NCBI RefSeq assembly: GCF_047663525.1
Contig: NC_092602.1
Location: 441,501-505,500, forward strand
Length of the DNA stretch: 64,000 nucleotides
Source of the DNA: Anas platyrhynchos
Lineage: Eukaryota > Chordata > Aves > Anseriformes > Anatidae
Direction of reading: 5' to 3'
Shown here: piece by piece, positions 1 through 12,900 of the stretch
Layout: the number at the start of each line of letters is the position of its first letter
How positions within the stretch are numbered: the stretch's first letter is position 1
The notes under the pieces: generated by a model
What the model saw: only the letters and a program-made list of their open reading frames with translations
Told to the model about the DNA's origin: nothing
The model's database searches: none
Program-made: the position numbers and the translations under genes

Positions 1-3000
1 TCTTGTTGCATTAAAATCACCTGGACTCAGATGCCTGACAGGCCACATGGAGAGCTATTTGTTTGCACTGGTCAAAGAGAGATGGTCAGGGCTCCAGGTT
101 TGCTCTGCTTGCTAAAAAAGATCTCTGTCCAGCCTCTCCCTATGGTTTTTCTCTGTCTGTGTGTACACAGACATGCAAAGGATGTGGAAGATTTATGATA
201 TTCCTTTGGTTTTGTTCTAATAAAAAACAGTCTGAGTGGTGAAGGGATAAATCTAGAGCTGCTAGGCTGTGCAAGCAAGATGAAGGAGGCTCTGCTGATT
301 AATCAAACTGGTATCCCCTGCAATAAATTAGTCTGTTAAATATGTTTAACACCGACGACTAGGCTGGTGAGTGCCACCTGCTGGCAAATTGCTATTTCTT
401 AGGAAGGCCAGGACTGTTCTGCTTGGACTAGTGTTCTTTGTGCTCACTTGATCCTGGATAAGCAGGAGGGGTATCCCTGCCCTTCCTCAGTGGTATATCA
501 GATGGAATATAGTAGAGGTGTGTGCTTTAAGTACATGGGGTCAGGGCACTAGAAATGCACAGGATTGGGAAAGCACAATTTCTATTCTATTTCTTGATCA
601 GATTTTAAAATCTGTGCTATATAGTGTAGAAACAGCTGGGCACTGTACAGCGCGCTTGGCTCAGTCAGCTGCTGCAATGAAGCTAGGCAGAGCGATCCAG
701 AGGGGAGGACTTAGTGCTGAATCCATCCTGATGCTGCCAAGAAATTTGGTGTCGCACAAGTCACCTCGTCAGGTTCTCAACAGTGCTGAGTAGTTTTAGT
801 GTGCCTGTGCTTTCACCAGCATCCGTTTGTGTAGGAGAGCATGGACAGTTAGACACAAGGCTTCTCTTTGCATCCATTTAATACTCCTGTTGGCCTGTAA
901 GTTACAAAGCTCTTGTTAGTGGAAAGCATGGGCGATAGCATCATTTTTTCTTTAGTGAATACTTTTTAGACATGAGTTAAGCTGGGTCCAGTGACTGGTT
1001 GCAGCAGCTGAGGAGAGAAAGGGAGGGGAGAAAGAAAGTTTCTAAATCGGTCTGTTGATAAGCGTCAGGGCTATGTCTCAGGCCTGTGGTTGGCAATGGT
1101 AGAAGGTGTGCACTTGAGTGGAATGTTTTGCTCACCTTACCTTTTCCTGGAAATTTGACCTATTCCATGAGTATAAGGAGATACTGTGCAGTCACATATG
1201 CCTACAGCAGATATGCAATCAACTGTATTAGTGTCATTGGTTGACCTACCTATTGGACGTTTAGTTATGTTCTGATTTCCTGCATATGCAAAAGCTTTCT
1301 GTTTTTGTTTATTTCGTGTGGTGATAGCTAAGAATCGATCCAGGCAAGAGGTAAAACTAATGAACAGAGTCAAGGTATTTTTTGAGAGTAAAGATTCTTA
1401 ACAGAAGATGTTGCAGTCTGCTGTCCTGATGAAGTGTGGGGGGTTGGTCACGAATCCAGAAAACTGTAGCTGCTTTCCTGTCATGTCCATTGGCACAGGT
1501 GCATGGCACTGGAAGACGCTTGAGAGACAGAGCAGCTCTGTGGTTCACAGAGACCAGGGATGGAAGGAGACTTTCTCTGTGCATCTGTGCAGCAGCATCA
1601 GAGCATGAGCTGGATATGGAATCCTTCATTTAATGCATTTGGCACTGTGAGGGCAATGGGACATGTGTTCCCTCATGGGTGGCCTTCTACGCATGAGATT
1701 TGTTGTTTTCATTGCTGGACAGCCCCAGTGGTGACTCCAGTTGCACTTCAGACCATGTTCTACCATTACTGTTAAATGTCTCATTTCACTCCCTTCCTCC
1801 TCCCTTCCTTTTTTTTTTCTTTTTTTTTCTTTTTTTTTTTTAAGGCCCACCTGTTAAAACTTTCTGGAAAATTATCCTTTTTACATAAAACAGTTATTCA
1901 TGGCACTGTGCCAAGGATAGCCTTTCAGGGGAGCACAGCTGCTGGATTAGAGAGACTAGAGAGGGGCAACATCACTTCCTGAAGAAGGCAGTAAGTTTTT
2001 GTACCCATGCCATCTTGGTCTCCTCACAGTGCTGGTGTTTGGTGATGCCTGACACCCAGGAGAACATGTGAAAAGCTGTCTGTGGGATGTTGGAAATGGG
2101 CACCAGATCAGCACTCGTATAACGTTCACTAGCCTCTTGGTGATGACAGCACCTCCAAGTCTCTGGAGAACAGAGAGATAGTACAATAATTCTTACGTAC
2201 AAGAGCTGCATGTAGGTCTCACACAATGTACGTGTACTCTTTGCAACTGAAAGTGACTTCCAAATGACAGACCACTTGATAGGAGTGTCTGTAGTGCAAA
2301 AGACTAACAAAGGCCTGTACTAGTACAAATGTTACACTTGCAGCATCTGTGAACAAGGATGTGCAGACAGGGAAGTACAGAAACATGTCATGCTTGTAGC
2401 ATGAGATGAGCACACAGTACAGATAAACTACTGAAGCTCAAATACCTAATTAGCATAGGTAATTACCACATTATATATAGAGAGATAGATAAAGTGCGGG
2501 GTAGACTCCTGATATACATGGAAGCTGATAAGGGAATGAATACTGGTTTAGGAAGTAATGTGTATAATAAAGGAATAGCTGCATGAATTCTTCAGGTTCA
2601 GGCTCCTGGTCAGTGGCACAAGGTGCTGTTCTTGTCCCTGAAATGCCAGTAGCAGTTTTGGGGTGAAAGACAGGGAGAGACTGCTCCTGTAAGGAGTAGC
2701 TGACGGCTTGAACTTGGTAAGAGTGAAGGCTGGTATAAGCATGTGGGAAAATAGCTAACCTGCTGAGTTTTGGGGAAGATGAGGAGAGCTACGAAGTGTG
2801 CAGTGAGGGGCTGTTCAAGAAATAATGGCAATGTTTGAAAGACTTCTTGGTGCTTAACAAAAGCAGATCTGAGAAGGACTACTGTCAGTGATGGGAAAGA
2901 TTTTGATGAGTCTGCAGGGGGACCAGAGGGGTGAGTGTTGGTTTTGTTTGTTACTTTAAAACAGGTCCAGATTAACTCTGTTCAGCTGCTTGCATGAAGA

Positions 3001-3827
3001 AAAAAAATCATCAGGAAACTAAATCAGGTCTGCTGGGGTGGAGAGAAAAAGAACTGTGTAGTGGCATTTGGGTGGGGCTTGGAGACAGCTTTGTGACTGA
3101 GTTTTTGCAGTGAATACTGTAAGAGAATGACTGGAGATGGACAGATAGCAAATAAAGGAAACCGTCCTTTGTACTGCCATTACCCCATGGAACAGGAAAA
3201 TGGGAGCAAAACAACATTGCAGCAAATTATAAAGCTTGTAGCGAAGCAGGTTTCGGATCAGCTGTCTTGCTGGAAATGTGGATTCTAACCTGCTTACACA
3301 ACTCAGAATTTTTTCAGAGGCAGAGCCTAAGAGGCATAACTCTGACTTCGTGGAGCCATCCAGAGGAGTGACAGCAAGTGCAGGCGTGATCTTCATGTCT
3401 TGTTGCTTGCTTGTTTTCCTATTTCCTTTCAGTATCATGCTAGATTAGTTGGTGCAAAACCCCACTGTAAATCTTCCTGTGATTGTAGTCAATTGTTAAC
3501 AGGTCTCATGTTTGCCCATACACAATTGCTACCAATAGGTAAGTAATAAATGTTGTGAACAGCATTTTAGGCACTTCATTTCATAGAGAAACTCCATAGC
3601 AACGCAAGCTGCTGTCCGCAGCTAGTTCACCCTGCCATTAATGTAATTGTTCATTGTGGTGTGAAGCTGAATGGGAGAATAAAGCCCTGGCATAAAGCAT
3701 CTTACAGACCACAGTCATCTGCTTGGATGGACTGGGACTGCCTCATTGTCAGCATTATGAAGGCAGAGCAACTTGCTGTGGACCTCAGATTTCTGCAACT
3801 AACCTCTCACCTGCCTTTTGCCCACAG
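1..3827. other. TTC28 intron (upstream, 5' end outside window)
   Basis: No exon-like, conserved or RNA-gene sequence is recognised. The residues expected just upstream of SCQSMTSLF in TTC28 do not appear in any frame, so the previous exon is outside the window. A T/C homopurine-homopyrimidine tract lies at about 1791-1841. Confidence 0.7.
1791..1841. repeat. Polypyrimidine tract
   Basis: A T/C-only run of about 50 bases, mostly T, in the upstream TTC28 intron. Confidence 0.85.
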
Positions 3828-3972
3828 GAGCTGTCAGAGCATGACCAGCCTATTCAGCAGTACCATGTCTCCTGTTAAGGATGGAACATCATCTCTTCCA
3901 AGGAGGCAGACTTCCTTCAGCAAACCCCCACTCCGTGCACTCTATGACTTACTGATAGGACCACTGGAAGGA
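3828..3972 (+). CDS. TTC28: TTC28 exon a (first in window)
   Basis: The acceptor is the pyrimidine-rich stretch ending cccacag at 3827. The first base, g, completes an Arg codon from the preceding exon outside the window. The exon then encodes SCQSMTSLFSSTMSP through LYDLLIGPLEG, ending in phase 0 at donor gtaagc. The peptide is nearly identical to the region just before the CHAT domain of vertebrate TTC28. The ATG-initiated reading frame running in from 3661 is intronic and not a start. Confidence 0.93.
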
Positions 3973-6900
3973 GTAAGCTTCTAGCACACACAGACATAAA
4001 GATACACTTAACCAAAATCACCTGTTGTATGGGAAAGCAAGAATAGACAGCCTGGGAATTGTTTCTGAGGCGTGGGGCTTTCCACTTGATCTTCCCTGAT
4101 GGTGAGACAGGATGTGTTGGGAGGTGGAAATAAAGGATATTGCTGATGGTACCTCTTTTGGTCAGCTGCCAAAGTATAATGCTTTTGATGAAGAAAGCGT
4201 ATCTTTTATTCACTAACACTAATTGGCAAACTTGGCAGATCTACTTAGGGACAAATAGGTCAGGGAGAATGAGAAACTGTTCTGAGTATGGAGAAGATTC
4301 ATCTAAATCAAGGCTGGCCATGGCACTGGATTCAGTGGACAGGGGAGTTAGCCTTATGTGTGCCTATGCTGTCTGATGCAGCAGTGTCAGCCTTCTTCCT
4401 GCTTCTGAAATGACAAAGGAGCATCTTTTCTATGATTCTTTGTCTTAATCGTTTAGCTAGTTTGTGTGTCTGTTCCTCTCCCCTAAAGACATTCAAAAAA
4501 TAAAATAAAAAATGTCTGCTTCCCTTTCCCTTTGAAACAGCAAGAGGTCAGCAACTATTCTCATCCCCTTTTAAATGAAAATGTTATCCTTCAGGAATTT
4601 TGTTCCCACTCCAAAAGCCAAAAAGCCATTAAAAGCACATTGCTGTCATTCTTCTACTTTCTACTGTTGACATTGTCCCTTATAGATAACCTTATTTTTG
4701 GTATTTCTGATTCACTCCCAACTCCCTTTGGAGGAAACCACCAGACTGATAATTCTATTTCTTAATAATATTAATTCATTGCTGCTACCTGAGAGCTAAC
4801 ACTTGAGATTGACTGCAAATTCCTGTTATTCTTTGATTGCTAGTGAGATGGGGTCAGTGTATCTCAAATCAATCCTCAGCTATCAGTGCATCACAGTGCA
4901 GTCGGGCAGTTTGCTCTAGCTAGACCCTGAACAAAACAGAGGAAGAATTGTGTTAGGACCAAGGTGCATTTGTCTGAGCTCTCTATAAAACCTGATACAA
5001 GCAGTAAAATTCACCGTGACTGCACAATAGCAATTTCTTTTCTGTTGAAGTGCTTTTATTCATTATGTCTGCACTTCAGGATTTTCTGACATTATTCACA
5101 CCCCCCTGTGTTTTAAAAGTTTGTGTTTCCATTAGATATTTCATGGTAGTAGTTTACCGTTGGAAGCAAAATAAAGAAGATTCTTCTGTCCCCTGTTAAA
5201 TGGGAACTCAGCTGAAATAAGTTTTCTCTAAAGCAGAGATGTCAAAGGGATTAACATTTGATAAATAACAGAAAGGAGGTAGAACATGGGTGTTATTTCT
5301 TCCAAAAAGAGTGAGGCCTCAGAGTTGCTGGGTTTTTGTTTGGCTGGTTTTGTTTGTTTTGGGGGGGCTGTGTTATTTATGAAATATAAGCGATGTGTTT
5401 GAAAAATACACTACCTTTTCTGCTGTTCTGTTGAAGGCCCAGAAATTCCATCAAGAAGTAAGTTCTGGAGACATTGGAATCTAGTTCAGAAATCTACTTG
5501 AAATGGGTACAGGCAGTTTCATGTTCATTTGCCTAGTAGCCTAAGTAGCTGGTTTTCTCCTATCAAAATACATATTTGATACATCTGATGGAGATCAAAT
5601 GGTTTGAAATAAAAATTCTTATAAGAACTTACAGTCCTGCATATTAGGTCTTTGTCTCCACCCTGCTGTGAATACTGTAAAATTAGCTTGTCTTTGGGAA
5701 CATCAGTCAGTCTAGAGGAAAAATGAAACAATACTGCTTGAACAGGTTATCTCCAAAACTATGTCGAGTTGAGGAATTAACACAAGCTTGGGTGAGACTC
5801 GAGGTTTCATCTTTAAACAAATGATTTATTTACCAGGCCAACATATGGCTGCCACTCTACCTTAAAGGTGTACAATTGCTTAGAAATTTACTGCCATTTT
5901 GCATTGGTCCTTTAGACCTTTTTTTGCTGCTGCAGGTATTTAAGCTGGAGCGAATGTAAATGCTTTGAAGTTCCTCTGTCCTGAGGTGATAACTAATTAT
6001 TTTTACAACACACAAGATAAAAAAAAAATAAAAAAATATCTGCTTGGATATGGTCCAGGGTAACCTGCTCTAGGTGTCCCGGCTTGAGCAGTGGGGTTGG
6101 ACCAGATGGCTTCCAGAGGTTCCTTCCAACCTCAGCCACTCTGTGATACTGTGAAATAGGACTGAAATTCCCACAGTTATGTGGGACCAGGAGCAGTTGT
6201 CATTGTGTGTGCCCAGTTGCATCTTTTCTGTTTATTAATCTCTCTGTCTCACATCTCCATCCAAAAGTTACTCTCTGTTTAAACCTGTATTTGTGACTCT
6301 TGGTTGATTACAGTGTCAAGCATCTACATGTAGAATTGCAAGCCATACAGACAGTCTATCTGTGGATTTTTTACTTTTATATGAGAAGTTGCTGTTTTGA
6401 AGTTCAATACTAGAAAAAGCATTCTCTTTCAAAGGATGAGGTATTAGTAATATTTACAAGATACGGGTGGTTGGGAATGATAAAGAATTTACACAGCAGC
6501 TGGAGGAGTTGCTGCACTGTGATGAGACTAGGTCCCAGCGAACTTGTTTCAGCTGTGCATGACTACGGAGCGTGTTTAGTGGACTCAAGGCCCTTTCACC
6601 AGAATGGGTTTGTTCATGCACAGATAAGCAACAATCAGGCTTTATAGAACTGTCCAATGCCACTGTGTGTCTACCAGTCACTGCATCTGCATTCACACAG
6701 AGAGTAATTCTGATGTGGATATTTCCAAACCATGGGGTTGGGTCAGACTAGAGCCTGACACTTTTGAGTGCAGGCTGGGAACTGCTGGAGTGAAAGGACC
6801 AAACTGAATCTATCTCTTTACTTTACAGGGCTTGATGCATTCCAGTGGGCCTGTTGGCCGCCACCGCCAGCTGATACTGGTTCTGGAGGGAGAACTGTAC

Positions 6901-9900
6901 CTCATTCCTTTTGCTCTCCTGAAGGGCAGTTCCTCCAATGAGTACCTCTATGAGCGCTTCAGCCTAATTGCAGTGCCATCCATCCAGTCACTGAATCCCA
7001 GCTCCAAGGTCTGACATTGCCTTATAAAATCTTGTTTTCATAGAACCTCTTTTCTGAGTTGTAAGTTCCTATACGTGCTGGAATAGCAGCAGTTCTGTCC
7101 TGCTACACCAGACAAAGAATAGAAGCCACAAATGTACCATCTTCCCAAGGCACTTCCAGGGCTGATGAGCATGTCGAGCACCCCAGTTGTGTGTGAAGTA
7201 GACTCTGGTGTAGTTTCTGCAGCACAAAATCACAACCCCAGGCATGCCTGGAAGAACAAAGGGAATGGATATCCTCTTCTAAAGGGTGGCATGTCCTGGG
7301 GTGTGGAGCTACGCAGCAGACTGCAGAGATGTAGGTGTTTGTGATATATACTGAGCTTCCTTGGTGAGTTAACTGTCCTATCACATTCTGGTATGTTTGC
7401 TTCTCAGCTTTCTGTGTGGAGAAGGCCATTAATGTCTCATGATAATGAAGCCATAAGGCAAAGCCAATACTGCCAGCAAATCTTTCAGAAATATCTTCAT
7501 GCTGATGTATAGCAACAACCATCAGCTTTTCTAAGGTGCACATCTCCAGGGAGAATCTGTTTTTGCTGAGCAGTGTTTTGCTGCATGTCTTGCCTTGCAC
7601 TGTGTTAAACACAGTCACTGGAACACCAAAAGGGTCTGATTTTTTTCTGTTACTCATGTAGGGATTAGGCTTTTCTGGTCAGTGTCAGGCCCCAGTAATC
7701 AGTTGCATGCAGTACCATGCTGCTGGCAGTGGAGATGCTGATCCTTGAAATACAAGTGCCAGAAACCAATGATTACCAATAATCCTCCTTTAAGGTGGGA
7801 AACTGGGATCTTCTTTGCACTTTTAACGCTGCTACAGCCCTCTAGCATGACCTGGGCTAAGTCTGTTCCTTTCTATTCTTATCTATATGTTCTCCTAGGA
7901 AGTGGGGATAGAAATCCTGACTGGACTAAAGTGGAGATGTTCCTTGGAATAGTTAAATGGAATAAACTAATGAAATGCAAAGCTTTATTATAGTTACGAC
8001 AACCAGACTTCTGTTTAGAGCCAAGGAGATGGGATGTTTTTCTACCAAGACCTCAACAGACAGAGCATTGAAGCCCTCTTGCTTTCTTTTTCTCTCTGTA
8101 GTCCCATGTGAGGAAGAGTACTCCTGCTTACTCCAGTTCTACCTCAATGGCAGCTGTCATAGGGAATCCCAAGCTCCCTTCAGCAGTTATGGACAGGTGG
8201 CTATGGGGACCTATGCCCTCTGCAGAAGAGGAAGCATTTATGGTATCTGAGTTACTTGGCTGCCAACCCTTAGTTGGCAGTGCAGCAACAAAGGAGAGAG
8301 TGATGAGTGCCCTCACTCAGGCAGAATGCGTCCATTTTGCAACCCATGTCTCCTGGAAGCTGGCTGCTCTAGTCCTGACACCCAACACTGACAGCAATCC
8401 AGTCAGCAGCAAGAGTTCATTTGGGAATCCCTACACAATCCCAGAATCCCTTCGGATGCAGGATGATGCCAGTGATGTGGAGAGCATCTCAGACTGTCCT
8501 CCTCTTCAGGAGTTTCTGCTGACTGCAGCTGATGTCCTGGATCTGCGGCTTCCTGTTAAATTAGTGGTTCTTGGCTCTTACCAAGAATCCAACAGCAAAG
8601 TCACTGCTGATGGAGTCATTGGCTTGACAAGAGCATTCCTGGCTGCCGGGACTCAGTGTGTCCTCGTGTCACTCTGGCCAGTTCCAGTGGCTGCTTCCAA
8701 AATGTTTGTGCATGCCTTCTATTCCTCCCTCTTAAATGGGATGAAAGCCAGTGCAGCCCTTGGTGAAGCGATGAAAACTGTACAGAGCAGCAAGCAGTTC
8801 TCCCATCCATCCAACTGGGCAGGTAGGAAGAATCTGCCTTTTGATGAGCAAAGTTTGGTTTCTGGGAAAGGCTCTTATGCCAAATAGTTTGAGTTAAGCA
8901 AGGTGTTAGCAGGTAGTTGGGAGTAGCATGTTCCCTGTGCTCGCCCAGAATGCAGCTGCTGTTTCAAGCCCTGATTCATCTGAGAAGTCAGCTGGAAGTC
9001 AGTGTCATGGAAAACAGCAGTATTTCATTGTATAGTAAATTTGCTACACATTAGACATAATCTAAAGCAATTGCAAGGTAAAGTGTGTTTTGTTACAGTG
9101 ATTTCATGACTGTAAAGAAATGTGTGATACAGCGACTCCACTGCATGTTTGAAATTTATAGGGGTAAATTTCTTGCTTTATGCTTGGGATACAATTAGCT
9201 GGAGAAAATTAACAGAACTTTTTACTGAGAATGTAGTGAAAATCTAACAAGAAGGCAAGAGTAGTACTTCTAGAATCTGTAGCAGCAATCAGTAGTTATG
9301 ATTTTCATGCCATAAGCCTTACAGGGCTTACTCCTTTGGTCTGTTTAGCAGAGAGGTTTCCCTTGCATCCACTGGAAATTTCTCAGCTGTGTACGCCCTG
9401 GGGTACAGTGCTGGAGTTTGCTTCTTCTCAATTTGATTAATGAGTTGAGATTCAGAAAGACCAAGTCTTGGAGTTCAACAATGCTACTGGGATAATTGCA
9501 AATTAGCTGGTTTTAGTTTTTAGGGGTTTGTTTGTTTGTTTGTTTTTCTCAGCACAAGTCTTGTGTTTTTGAAAACTGCAAGCACTCCCCAAATGCCTGG
9601 TTTTGCACAGGCAGCAGTACTGTATTTTTTAGATGAGACAGCTGATGTGGATATGGCTCTGATGTAAACTGTTTGTAGCCATAGGAGCAGGAAACGCTCA
9701 GCTTGTTACTTGGAGGAAGTCGGACAGAGTGATTTTGAGCTTGTTGAGTCCAATGTTAAGAGGATATGATTCATGATTCAGAGAATATCAGATTGGATCT
9801 GAGTTTACATTAAGAGTCCCCAGTACCATTTGTATTTTATTTTCCTTGTAAGACTTTGTTGTCTCAAAGGAAAGACCATTCAAAAAAAAAAAAGTGACCA

Positions 9901-12900
9901 CTTCTTAAGCAAAACAGAATGAGACTGGACACAGGTGCTTGGCATTACCACCAAGTAGGGGATTACAGCTGCTCAGGCTTTCTTAGTATTGCCTCTTCCA
10001 TGATATGTAAGCATGTCCCTGGGTTCCACCTTTGACTCTTGGTGGTGAGTCTCGGACAGAGCACCAGAGCAAGGACAGATATCCACATACCTTGTACATG
10101 AGAAGGGATAGGCAGAGTTCCTTGTGCTGATGTTTGGGGAAGGTAGCATTTATATGGTACATAAGCCAAGGCAGGTTTTTGACCAAAACAAGGAAGGCTC
10201 TCGCTTTTCTGAGTTCCGTTTCTGTGAGCACTGTTTTTGCATCATTTGATTTCTGCTGCTGTAAAGGAGACATGGGACATGCTAGGATAGGTTTAGATGC
10301 AAGACAGTATTTTTCCACTTGCTTGAGCAGGAGTACAGTTTTGGTTTAACAGAAGATGATAAGAAGCAGAAGTTTTCTGGAAGTTCATTCTATAGAACTG
10401 GGCAGTGAGTGCATAGCAACTTTCTTTAGGAAAAGACTGTAACTGTGCAGTGTACAGTAAACCATTATTCCATTAGTCTGAAAGGGCAGAGGATATCTTC
10501 TGTTTTGCATGTTTCCTGTAATAAATGAGAGATGCTCAGTTTGTTTCAATTCTCAGTAAGTCTCTTATCTGGACCCTGCAGGCTTCATGCTTATTGGGAG
10601 TGACATGAAGCTGAACAGCCCTTCTTCGCTAGTAGGACAGGCCCTGACTGAGATTCTGCAGCATCCTGAAAGGGCACGAGATGCCCTGCGTGTCCTGCTA
10701 CATCTGGTAAGAGAAAGGAAACACTACAGCACCCAGCAGGCACAGGGAGGGGCATTGGAGCCCATGTAGTAGAGAGATGATGTTACCTGTGAGTATGCAT
10801 CTGTAAATGAAGAATGGGAAGACAGATACCCTGATGTGTAACCACTCACAGTTGAATATAAACCTTCACATCTTCTCTCTTACAGTAATGTTATCTTGCT
10901 AAAACTTTGGGTCAATGTGAAAAGAGTGGGACACTTTATGGGGTCCCCAGAGCAGATGCTAACCGTATTGTGGCAAAATCTTCCCCAGACATACCTGATT
11001 TGCATGAGTTGTTGATTTGGGTCTGTGATTTAAAAATGAGATTATGATTGGGGTTAATTTTTTCTACAAGAAAATATCTATGGACATGGCAAAGAAGCAG
11101 TCACAGAGATGCAGAGCTAGTGAATGCATCCTCTTTGCGTACTTGGACATGGGGCACTTCTGTTCCCACATTTGGCAGTAACCTTCTGTGGGGAGCAGCA
11201 GGACTGAGGTCAAGCTGCCAGATGACAAGAATAATCTCATGATTTTTTTTTAGTATTTTTCTTTCCGGTGTGTCTTCTGTGGTCCCACAGGAATGTGGAG
11301 TATCCTTGGGATGATGGAAACCTATGAGTATTGCTCGTCATCCCAGTTGCTGGGTATTGTGGACACTTCTCTCTCTTTACTATTTACTGTATAGCTTCAC
11401 ACTGTTGCCTGGTAATGCACAGTGTACTCAGGAGACTGGAACCTGACAGTGAGTCATCCTGTGTGGACAAATGCAGCTGCCAGGTTTATAGGAGATGATC
11501 ACAATCTAACTGGTACTTTGTTTTCTGTGGCATTCATTTCCCCAGGATCTAAGAGACCAGTGACAGTCATCATAGTGATTTTAAAGCTGCGAGTGTTGAG
11601 ATACTGAAGTCTGTGTTTTCAAGGGCAGTAGCATCCTTCTGTTTGTGACAAGCCAAGTTCAGCATCAGCATTGCTCCGCTCATATTTCCTGCATCTTTAA
11701 TGTGAAAAATGAGGTGGTTAGCAAAAATCGTTTTTAAAATGAGCGCATGCTGTATTTTCCCCACAGGTGGAGAAATCATTGCAGCGAATCCAGAATGGGC
11801 AGCACAACTCCATGTATACCTCCCAACAAAGTGTAGAGAATAAAGTTGGTGGCATCCCAGGCTGGCAGGCACTACTCACTGCAGTAGGATTTCGGTTGGA
11901 CCCTCCAGCCAGTGGCCTTCCAGCAGCAGTGTTCTTCCCAACCTCTGACCCTGGTGAGCGGCTGCAGCAGTGCAGCACCACCATACAGTCCCTCCTAGGT
12001 AAGAAGCAGGCCAGCTGTGGGCTCTGTTCTCATACATCCAAGCAGACATCTGCCTTTCCCTGCCTTTGATGTAACCCTGCAAAATGGTGCTGTTGTTCTA
12101 GGTTTCTACAGCAATTAAATAAAAGCATTTAACAGGACAGATGCTCTAGAATTAGATTTGTACTGTAAATTTTGTCATAGATTGTAATCATTTACCTCCG
12201 GGTCCAGTATCTGAGAAGTATGATAAGACTTTTTCTTCTTCCAGCTGTCAGTCAGAAACTGTATAATCAAATGCAAAGTTGAGAAAACTTTTTTTGTGGA
12301 AATTGACACTGTTTTCAGAACCATTCAGTAATGGGGGAGAGAGGCTTTAGGAGTTATCTGAAGTTATATTCTGTTCAGATTGTTGCATTTCTAGCAGGCA
12401 AGCGATAAGTATTGAACAATCCTGTTTTTTTCTGATATTTTTCAGGTTTGCCTAACCCTGCACTTCAGGCACTTTGTAAACTTATCACAGCTTCAGAAAC
12501 AGGAGAACAGCTTATCAACAGGGTAAGTTGGGAGGTTCTTCTCCAGTAGCAGTTTCCAAATGGTTCTTCCCAAGTCAGTAAATTCAGAAACACACAGAAC
12601 AGTTTATGCCCTGGTTTATCAGCCCCAGAGGAATCTTCAGGGTTGAAATTATAAATTTCTCTGTTTGTGTGAATGAAAGTGTGTGTCCAGAAGGGTAAAA
12701 TGCAGGTATGTTGTTGGGCTGCATGGCCTTGCAAGGGTCTCCCGGTTCAGGGGCAGAAGTGAAAACATAATATGTACTACAGCGAGGGGGAAGCAAAATA
12801 TGGGAAATTAGTGGTAGAAGCACTAATTGTTTTTTGGCCATCCTATTCAAGGCTCGTGTTGGCTCATCTTTGCCCACTGTAATTACCAATACTTCAAGGA

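Larger units (their letters stand above)
3973..6828. other. TTC28 intron between exons a and b
   Basis: It holds a CR1 tail at about 6045-6155 and an A-rich tract at 6020-6036. It also has an exon-like 21-nt segment at 5437-5457, treated separately as a speculation. Nothing else is recognised. Confidence 0.7.

Noticed and set aside
7103..7657. Minus-strand open frame of 184 residues in a TTC28 intron
   Set aside because: No recognisable motif or similarity; consistent with a chance frame in intronic DNA.
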